A stretch of DNA of 8,348 nucleotides from Bacteroidota bacterium (GTDB lineage Bacteria; Bacteroidota; Bacteroidia; Bacteroidales; Lentimicrobiaceae): contig JAEYXG010000004.1 of assembly GCA_023428585.1 (NCBI GenBank), forward strand, positions 1 to 8,348, given 5' to 3'. The notes under the pieces are model-generated. The model saw nothing but the letters and a program-made list of their open reading frames with translations. It was not told where the DNA came from and ran no database searches. Position numbers and translations under genes: made by a program. This document shows, in pieces, positions 1 to 5,634 of the stretch. The first letter of the stretch is position 1. Every line of letters begins with the position of its first letter.

Positions 1-624
1 TATCATGACAGTTTCCTGCTCATAAATGGACATGAAACCCCTTGGCTTGATTGGCCTATGTTCATCATCACCCACCTAGGCGATTCAATGATTCTGGCAT
101 CGTTGCTTAGCTTGATATTTGTTCGAAAACAACCTGAAATGGTACTGACACTGATTATAATTGTAATAATTACAGGTGTAATCGGTCAGGTTTTAAAAAC
201 TACACTCTTTGATGGATGGGATCGCCCTCTAAGATTTTTCAATGAGAGTGAAATAGTACATACACTAGATAATTACCGGTTATTTCATAACAGTTTCCCA
301 TCAGGTCACAGCATTACTGCCATGTCAGCCTTTACGGCCCTTATGTGGTGTTTACGACCTCGCCAGCAATACCAAATTATTGCTTCTTTAATTGCAATTG
401 TAATCACATACAGCAGAGTGTACCTGGGAGTGCATTTCCCCGGCGATGTACTGGCAGGCAGCTTATTGGGAGTATTGCTTACCCTTTTAATGCTTCCATT
501 TATTCATAATAGACTTTCAGGTATCAATTATAGTAGAAGCTACAGAATAATCATAACTATTATTGCTGCTGCTCTATTGATTGCTGGAACCTGGTTTCTG
601 AGGTTGCACTTTCCTCTCATCTAG
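1..624 (+). CDS. PAP2-superfamily integral membrane phosphatase (5'-partial)
   Basis: The reading frame is open from the first base of the window. The residues before the first ATG (position 58), including NGHETPWLDWPM, look like the usual N-terminus of PAP2 proteins, so the true start lies upstream. 207 codons are visible. Counted from the ATG at 58, the three phosphatase signatures are present: K47-x8-R56-P57, then PSGH at 81-84, then S119-R120-x5-H126-x3-D130. In the family, H126 is the phosphate-accepting nucleophile and H84 the acid/base. Several hydrophobic segments fit a multi-pass inner-membrane protein with the active site facing the periplasm. Family members dephosphorylate lipid pyrophosphates such as undecaprenyl diphosphate, phosphatidylglycerol phosphate or lipid A; the sequence does not show which. 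The gene is followed by about 380 non-coding bases, so it seems to end its transcription unit. Confidence 0.9.
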   Translation, partial: YHDSFLLINGHETPWLDWPMFIITHLGDSMILASLLSLIFVRKQPEMVLTLIIIVIITGVIGQVLKTTLFDGWDRPLRFFNESEIVHTLDNYRLFHNSFPSGHSITAMSAFTALMWCLRPRQQYQIIASLIAIVITYSRVYLGVHFPGDVLAGSLLGVLLTLLMLPFIHNRLSGINYSRSYRIIITIIAAALLIAGTWFLRLHFPLI

Positions 625-1002
625 CAATATATCCTTCATTAACACTTTTATTGCTTTAGTACCAAATTTGAAGCAAAAACAACATAAACACTAATTACTC
701 CTTACAGCCATGTAGCCTTTTCAGCTTCCTTAGCTGTCAACCTTATTGCCGGGGAGTGTTCCTGCCACAAACAAATTCTTCGAAGCAACTACCTGATATT
801 TAAGCACACTGATACCCGAATAAGTATAAATACGTATTACAATTTAGCACAGCACAAAAAATATGGAGGTACTCTACCTATATTAAGTATTTATACGTAT
901 TTTGAATTCCAAAGGGAAGAATCTGCTTAAAACTGTCGTAACTTCACTCCTTCAACGGGAAAGTAAATATTTATATCAGGCACTTATTATCTTCAACGAC
1001 AG
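625..1002. other. Intergenic region without a supported gene
   Basis: This stretch of 378 bases lies between the phosphatase stop and the GNAT start. Its main structure is the inverted pair of AT-rich motifs at 819-839 and 881-901. A minor 5-bp hairpin is visible at 722-736 (CAGCT, 5-base loop, AGCTG), without a clear T-run, so a terminator for the phosphatase gene is not established. Any promoter for the GNAT gene must lie here or just inside the motif pair, but I see no exact match to the Bacteroidota TAnnTTTG -7 element. Confidence 0.6.
819..901. repeat. Inverted pair of AT-rich palindromic motifs
   Basis: The 21-base arms at 819-839 and 881-901 are reverse complements at 18 of 21 positions. 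They contain a perfect 10-base core: GTATAAATAC at 824-833 and GTATTTATAC at 887-896. Each arm is itself nearly palindromic (GTAT-AA-ATAC and GTAT-TT-ATAC, flanked by TAA and GTA). Read as direct repeats, the 16-mers at 821-836 and 884-899 differ only in the central three bases. The core centres are 63 bp apart, close to six helical turns. Two operator half-sites for a dimeric DNA-binding protein upstream of the GNAT gene are a reasonable reading. A remnant of a small mobile element is the alternative. Confidence 0.55.
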
Positions 1003-1293
1003 ATGCTACTACAAGTCAAACCTCAGAATATTGTCACTGAAAGAGGTGATAAATTCATTATCTTGGGAGAAGAACGTGATTCATTTCTTTCATATCGTAT
1101 CGAAAATCAGATACTTGACCTATATTGTGCCTTTGTACCTGAAGAATCAAGAGGCAACGGACATGCCATCTCATTGATAAGTTATGCACTTCAATATGCT
1201 GTTTTAAATGAACTATGGGTCAAACCAAATTGTGCAGCGGTAAAAGCGTACCTTAAATTGTATCCTGAGTGGAGTTACATAATTAACCGCTAA
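1003..1293 (+). CDS. Small GNAT-fold N-acetyltransferase-like protein (YjdJ/COG2388 type)
   Basis: This 96-residue protein matches the short, single-domain acetyltransferase-like family typified by E. coli YjdJ, whose members are about 90-100 residues. The visible signatures are LSYRIENQILDLYCAFVPEE at residues 29-48 (beta strands leading to the cofactor loop), the acetyl-CoA pyrophosphate loop R50-G-N-G-H-A55, and the family's C-terminal pattern with P75, C77, V80, Y83 and P88. The family probably binds acetyl-CoA, but substrates are unknown for most members. The ATG at 1003 is the only usable start: an in-frame stop lies at 964-966 and no other ATG, GTG or TTG intervenes. No Shine-Dalgarno sequence precedes it, which is usual in Bacteroidota. 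The gene looks monocistronic, separated from both neighbours. It is not obviously related to the downstream signalling genes. Confidence 0.82.
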   Translation: MLLQVKPQNIVTERGDKFIILGEERDSFLSYRIENQILDLYCAFVPEESRGNGHAISLISYALQYAVLNELWVKPNCAAVKAYLKLYPEWSYIINR

Positions 1294-1310
1294 CTTAATG
1301 AAGCAAGTTA
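1291..1310 (+). terminator. Weak hairpin at the GNAT stop codon
   Basis: TAACTT (1291-1296, including the stop codon) can pair with AAGTTA (1305-1310) around an 8-base loop. The stem is short and AT-rich, and the following bases are only moderately T-rich, so terminator function is doubtful. Confidence 0.2.
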
Positions 1311-1330
1311 CTTTCCTCAACTCCAAATAG

Positions 1331-1354
1331 GCTATTCAACATTAAGCTATTCAA
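1331..1354. repeat. Short direct repeat upstream of the kinase gene
   Basis: GCTATTCAA occurs at 1331-1339 and again at 1346-1354, a period of 15 bp, within the leader of the sensor kinase gene. Tandem half-sites of this kind may bind a regulator, but the repeat is short and could be chance. Confidence 0.3.
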
Positions 1355-1424
1355 ATATTAGGGTCATTTTAACCTTTCCCTATTCCGGGTGTTTGGTTTA
1401 AAAGCTATTATCCTAATATTAACA

Positions 1425-4043
1425 ATGGCAGGAACCAAAGAAAGATTCCGTAACCGTGGGCTACAGGCCAACATACTGTTTTTGTTCGTTATTACGTTGA
1501 GTGCTGTGATTTTTGCTGCGTATTATGTAAAGCAAAATGAAAAAATTCTCAGGAATACAATAAATGAATTGTCTAAGCCTGAAAGGGAACTCTCTCTGCT
1601 TCATGATATACTTTCACATCTTCCGGAGGCCGAAAACAAGCTTCGGTTCTTTGCCCTAACCAATGATGATAGCTACTTCAATCAATATGAACTGTTGATT
1701 GACTCCATTGAATCAAATATTAAAGAACTTAATACAAGCAGCACCTACGATTCACTTACCAGAAAAAAGCTTGATACCGTTGCAGCGCTGTTCCAAAAAC
1801 GTAAAGAGCTGATTATTTCATATCTGGATATGAAAAAAGAGCAGGAACACTATAACTTTGCTGACATTGCATTCCGGGCATTGAAAAAAAGATCCCCTGA
1901 TTCACTGGTAAATAAGAGAAAAACCAGCACTACAATCATAACCGTTTATGACACTATCCCTTCAAGTAAAATTGAACCAGAGAAGGAAGAAGTCACCAAC
2001 AAAGGATTCTTCAGTAAACTGAAAGAAGTCTTCACAAAGAAGCCGGAGCCTGAAACAGTTGAGCAGATACCTGATCCTATAATAAGATCAACCATTAAGA
2101 TACAGACAGATACATCTGCCATCAGTTCAACTGACACAGTGACCATGGATAAAATTGAAAAGGAACTAAGCAGGATAAAAAGGCAGGATCTGGTCAATTA
2201 CACAACATTGAAGGATAAAGAGTTAAACATGCTTCAGAATAGTTCATTGCTTATTGAGCAAATTACTGACATTTTTAAAAGACTTGAAATATTAATTGTA
2301 ACAAACAACGAAATCAAAGCATCTGTTGCCCGAAAAAAAGCGTCAAGGTCATTGTACTTCATTGGCATTCTAAGTTTAATTGCGCTGGTTCTTATATTGA
2401 TTTTGGTTATTCTCATAATCAATAGCTTGCGAAAAAGCAACCGATATAGAAAAGAACTGTTTGAAGCCAATATTCAAGCGAATGAATTGGCAAAGGTTAA
2501 GGAAGAATTCCTGGCCAATATGAGTCATGAAATCAGAACACCCTTGAACTCAATCATCGGATTTTCACAATTGCTTTCAAACACAAGCCTCGACCATATC
2601 CAAACAAAATATACGGATGCAGTGCGACGCTCTTCCAAACACTTATTGGAAACCGTTAACGACATTCTTGATCTTTCGAGGCTTGCCGCCGGTAAATTCC
2701 AGATTGAAAAAGCACCTTTTAGTCTAGAAGAAATATTTGATGATGTAATACCCCTTTTTCAGCTTCAAGCCAATGAAAAGGGACTTGAATTCAACACCTT
2801 ATGTGATTTTGACAAAAACATGGTACTTGAAGGTGATCCATTGCGCCTGCGGCAGATTCTTTACAACCTGCTTAGCAATGCATTAAAATTCACCATAAAG
2901 GGCAGTATTAGCATTGGTTGCACTATCATAAAAGAGAAATCCCAAGCTACATTGGAAGTGAACGTAAGTGATACCGGTATTGGAATTCCATCTGATAAAA
3001 CTGAAAATATCTTTGAGGATTTTCAGCAAGCCGAATCTACCTCTGCCCGCAAGTATGGTGGATCAGGTCTAGGCCTGGCTATCAGTAGGAGATTGGCCAG
3101 GCTACAGGATGGGGATATTAAAGTAGTGAGTGAACCGGGAATAGGTTCCACATTTAACCTGGTAATAAAGTACCCGATACTCGCCAATCAAACTCTTTCA
3201 AGTGTTAAACATGATACCGGGAATACAGAAGGCGATGAGTACAGGCTGGCAGGTGTCAAGCTGTTGGTTGTGGATGATGATTCATATAACATCATGCTCG
3301 TCAAAATAATAGGCGAGAACCATAAGATGAACATACATCTGGCAACTGATGGTTACTCTGCTGAGGAAATGCTGGGAATTTACAATTATGATCTGGTGTT
3401 TACTGATCTGCAAATGCCCGGTTTAACAGGCATTGAGCTTATCAAGCACATTCGCGAACATAAAGATTCAAGAATATCAAAAGTTCCGGTGATTGCATTT
3501 ACAGCCAATAAAATTGACAGATTTGATGAGAAACATCTATCTCTTGGTTTTAATGAAGTACTCTCCAAGCCTTTTATGGAGGAAGATTTTCTTCAGATAA
3601 TTGCGTCATACCTTAAGCCTGATTCGCCATTAGCCCATATATCCAGAAGAGAATCCGGTACAATAGAAGCAAACGAAGTATATGAGGACAAAGAATTTGA
3701 CCTTACACAGCTAAGAATCTTTACCGGAGGCAATATCGAACAAACAAGAAACATTCTTTCAACATTTCTCACCTCGGCTAATAATTCAGTAAAACAGCTG
3801 TGGCAATCATTTGATTCGGGCAATTATGTTGAGATTAAAGAAATTGCCCATAGAATGCTCACTTCGTATGGTCAGCTTAAAATAGCAAAGGCTCTCTCAA
3901 TACTGACCAAGTTGGAGGAAGCTGATCTCAACCATATCAAAAGTGGGCAGATAAAGACTTTAATACAAGAACTTGAGGCCCACAATAACGAGATATTTCC
4001 ACAAATAACCCGGGAACTAAATTCACTTGAAGAAATTCAATAA
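1425..4043 (+). CDS. Hybrid sensor histidine kinase with receiver and C-terminal HPt domains
   Basis: From the ATG at 1425 the product has 872 residues. A GTG at 1389 would add 12 residues. I prefer the ATG because it leaves a typical short basic N-terminus (MAGTKERFRNRG) before the first membrane helix (about 13-35). Residues 36-308 form a large extracytoplasmic sensor region, with a second membrane helix at about 309-335. The cytoplasmic part holds HisKA with MSHEIRTPLN (phospho-accepting His368), then HATPase_c with N-box Asn485, DTGIGI from Asp516 and the GGSGLGLAIS loop near 545-554. The receiver follows, with its acidic pocket near 617-619, Asp661, Thr693 and Lys715. An HPt-like helix bundle ends the protein, with His809 in AHRMLTSYGQ. 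All catalytic residues are present, so the kinase should be active. Its likely partner is the convergent NtrC-type regulator, reached through the HPt. The signal sensed is unknown; the first part of the sensor resembles CHASE3. Confidence 0.93.
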   Translation: MAGTKERFRNRGLQANILFLFVITLSAVIFAAYYVKQNEKILRNTINELSKPERELSLLHDILSHLPEAENKLRFFALTNDDSYFNQYELLIDSIESNIKELNTSSTYDSLTRKKLDTVAALFQKRKELIISYLDMKKEQEHYNFADIAFRALKKRSPDSLVNKRKTSTTIITVYDTIPSSKIEPEKEEVTNKGFFSKLKEVFTKKPEPETVEQIPDPIIRSTIKIQTDTSAISSTDTVTMDKIEKELSRIKRQDLVNYTTLKDKELNMLQNSSLLIEQITDIFKRLEILIVTNNEIKASVARKKASRSLYFIGILSLIALVLILILVILIINSLRKSNRYRKELFEANIQANELAKVKEEFLANMSHEIRTPLNSIIGFSQLLSNTSLDHIQTKYTDAVRRSSKHLLETVNDILDLSRLAAGKFQIEKAPFSLEEIFDDVIPLFQLQANEKGLEFNTLCDFDKNMVLEGDPLRLRQILYNLLSNALKFTIKGSISIGCTIIKEKSQATLEVNVSDTGIGIPSDKTENIFEDFQQAESTSARKYGGSGLGLAISRRLARLQDGDIKVVSEPGIGSTFNLVIKYPILANQTLSSVKHDTGNTEGDEYRLAGVKLLVVDDDSYNIMLVKIIGENHKMNIHLATDGYSAEEMLGIYNYDLVFTDLQMPGLTGIELIKHIREHKDSRISKVPVIAFTANKIDRFDEKHLSLGFNEVLSKPFMEEDFLQIIASYLKPDSPLAHISRRESGTIEANEVYEDKEFDLTQLRIFTGGNIEQTRNILSTFLTSANNSVKQLWQSFDSGNYVEIKEIAHRMLTSYGQLKIAKALSILTKLEEADLNHIKSGQIKTLIQELEAHNNEIFPQITRELNSLEEIQ

Positions 4044-4067
4044 AAGTTACCTGGTGAATATACTTTT
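4042..4067 (+). terminator. Possible weak terminator between convergent kinase and regulator
   Basis: AAAAGT (4042-4047) can pair with ACTTTT (4062-4067) across a 14-base spacer, just after the kinase stop codon and ending in TTTT. The stem is weak. The 105-base convergent gap (4044-4148) holds no stronger hairpin, so this is only a candidate, possibly acting in both directions. Confidence 0.2.
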
Positions 4068-4148
4068 GAGATGACTGGAGGATTATCTATTCAGTGACAC
4101 AGGGAATTTCATCAATCCATAGCATGGGCTTTAGATGACAGGAACTCC

Positions 4149-5507
4149 TTAACCTTCTTCCAACCCATAGAGTTTAATCTTATTATACAAGGTTTTTCTG
4201 TCAATATTTAGCAATTGAGCTGCCTTGGTTTTATTGAAATAGGTTTTCTTTAGCACACTCATAATGGTTGCCTTTTCCTGGGATTCAGCTATACTCTTCA
4301 AGTCAGTTGTAGTTACTGCAGGAGTTTCATTCCTGGCGCCCGAAACGAACATGATGGAAGGCAAATGATGCTTGGTCAGCATACCTGATGAAGCAAGCAG
4401 CACCGCCCGCCTTATAACATTCTTTATTTCCCTGATGTTACCGGGCCATGAGTATGTAAGCAGATGTTCAATCACTTCCTTGTCAAAGCCCTTTACATCC
4501 TTATCGAGTTCCCTATTTGCTATTTCAAGAAAATAGTTTGCAAATTGCAGTATATCTTCACCTCTATCCCGCAGCGGAGGAACATAAATAGTGAACTCAT
4601 TGAGGCGATGGAATAAATCCTCCCTGAATGTACCTTTTTGGACACTTATGAGAAGGTCATCGTTTGTTGCGGCTATTATTCTAACATCAACCGATTCTTC
4701 CTTATTGCTGCCCATCTTGTGAACTTTTCTTTCCTGGGTAGCACGAAGCAGCTTAAGTTGGTTTTCGTAGGAAAGATTGCCAATTTCATCCAGGAACAAT
4801 GTCCCCCCGTTGGCTAACTGAAACTGTCCTTCCTTTTCGCTTTGGGCATCGGTAAAGGCCCCCTTTACATGTCCAAAAAGTTCGCTTGCTGCAAGTTCAT
4901 TGGTCAGTGCCCCACAATCAACAGCAATAAAGGGCTTATGATTCCTGGGGCTCTTAATATGAATCATACGTGCCACATATTCTTTCCCGGTACCACTTTC
5001 TCCCTGAATGATGACTGACATTTCAGTTGGGGCAATCAGATTAATATAATTCTCAGTCTGTTTGGCAACATCACTTGTCCCTCTCATATATATGAAGATG
5101 CCTGAATTCTCCAAAGCAACATTCTGCTTTAATGGAGGCTCAATCATTCCACTTTTTACCGAGTTATTGATAATTGACAATAAATCATCAGGATTTACCG
5201 GCTTTGTAACATAGTCAAAAGCACCCGCCTTAATAGCATTGACAGCCGATCGGATATCGCCATAACGGGTCATTAATATTATGGGGATGCCCGGTTCTAC
5301 TTTCTGTATTTCTCCTGTTAGCTCAAGTCCATCAAAATCAGGCAACCGAAAATCAGTGAGGATGACATCAAATTTCTCATCTTTCACAAGCTTTAAAGCC
5401 TTCCCGGCAGTATAGACCTCTGAAACCTCAAATCCCTTGTTACTCAGATATGATTTTAACATTAAGCTGAAAGTAGGATCATCATCCACTATCAATATCT
5501 TGGTCAT
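4149..5507 (-). CDS. Sigma-54-dependent response regulator, NtrC family
   Basis: The 452-residue product has the full NtrC architecture. The receiver domain (about 3-115) has phospho-acceptor Asp52 in LTDFRLPDFDG, Thr80 and Lys102. The AAA+ ATPase (about 140-370) has Walker A GESGTGKE at 169-176, Walker B LFLDE ending at Glu241 and probable arginine fingers Arg295 and Arg301. The C-terminal Fis-type helix-turn-helix (about 405-448) includes NKTKAAQLLNIDRKTLYNKI. Such proteins bind enhancer-like sites and use ATP to remodel sigma-54 RNA polymerase. The sigma-54 contact loop reads GAFTDA (216-221) rather than the consensus GAFTGA. The gene converges on the hybrid kinase and is divergent from the mannosidase. 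It is the only stand-alone regulator here, so it is the natural acceptor of phosphate from the kinase HPt. The ATG at 5505-5507 gives a standard receiver N-terminus (MTKILIVDDD), so the start is secure. Confidence 0.95.
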   Translation of the reverse strand: MTKILIVDDDPTFSLMLKSYLSNKGFEVSEVYTAGKALKLVKDEKFDVILTDFRLPDFDGLELTGEIQKVEPGIPIILMTRYGDIRSAVNAIKAGAFDYVTKPVNPDDLLSIINNSVKSGMIEPPLKQNVALENSGIFIYMRGTSDVAKQTENYINLIAPTEMSVIIQGESGTGKEYVARMIHIKSPRNHKPFIAVDCGALTNELAASELFGHVKGAFTDAQSEKEGQFQLANGGTLFLDEIGNLSYENQLKLLRATQERKVHKMGSNKEESVDVRIIAATNDDLLISVQKGTFREDLFHRLNEFTIYVPPLRDRGEDILQFANYFLEIANRELDKDVKGFDKEVIEHLLTYSWPGNIREIKNVIRRAVLLASSGMLTKHHLPSIMFVSGARNETPAVTTTDLKSIAESQEKATIMSVLKKTYFNKTKAAQLLNIDRKTLYNKIKLYGLEEG

Positions 5508-5563
5508 GTAGTAAAACGCTCTTTTCCTTTAAACAACCTTTTTGGTCTAATGTTGGCAATGAA

Positions 5564-5634
5564 ATCATAGAATATTCTTATGATGACAGTAAACTTTGGT
5601 ATTTTAGCAGTGTGAAAACCATTCTATGATGAAA
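5564..5634. promoter_or_regulatory. Three copies of an ATTCTATGAT-like motif in the divergent intergenic region
   Basis: ATCATAGAAT (5564-5573) is the exact reverse complement of ATTCTATGAT (5621-5630), which overlaps the mannosidase start codons. A third copy with one inserted T, ATTCTTATGAT, lies at 5574-5584 directly next to the first, giving a 21-base imperfect palindrome at 5564-5584 centred on GAATATTC. The region separates the minus-strand regulator from the plus-strand mannosidase, so an operator controlling one or both genes is plausible. No binding protein is identified. Confidence 0.4.

Noticed and set aside
733..843. A 37-codon open stretch on the minus strand whose translation includes NLFVAGTLPGNKVDS, vaguely like a flavoprotein tail.
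   Set aside because: It has no ATG start, is short, has stops on both sides, and the resemblance rests on a few residues. A decayed gene is possible but not supportable.
902..1177. A TTG-initiated 91-codon open frame overlapping the start of the GNAT gene.
   Set aside because: It overlaps most of a recognisable GNAT-family gene in another frame, starts with TTG, and its translation resembles no family I know.
1946..2470. Minus-strand open frames inside the kinase gene, and similar ones inside the mannosidase gene.
   Set aside because: They lie opposite well-supported conserved coding sequence and show no recognisable domains.
5551..5580. TTGGCA in the regulator-mannosidase gap as a sigma-54 -24 element.
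   Set aside because: No GC dinucleotide lies at the required spacing for the -12 element. A second candidate near 114-125 is inside the phosphatase gene and has the wrong spacing.
5591..5599. TAAACTTTG before the mannosidase as a Bacteroidota -7 promoter element.
   Set aside because: The consensus is TAnnTTTG; this site has one base too many between TA and TTTG, and no convincing -33 element is placed upstream.
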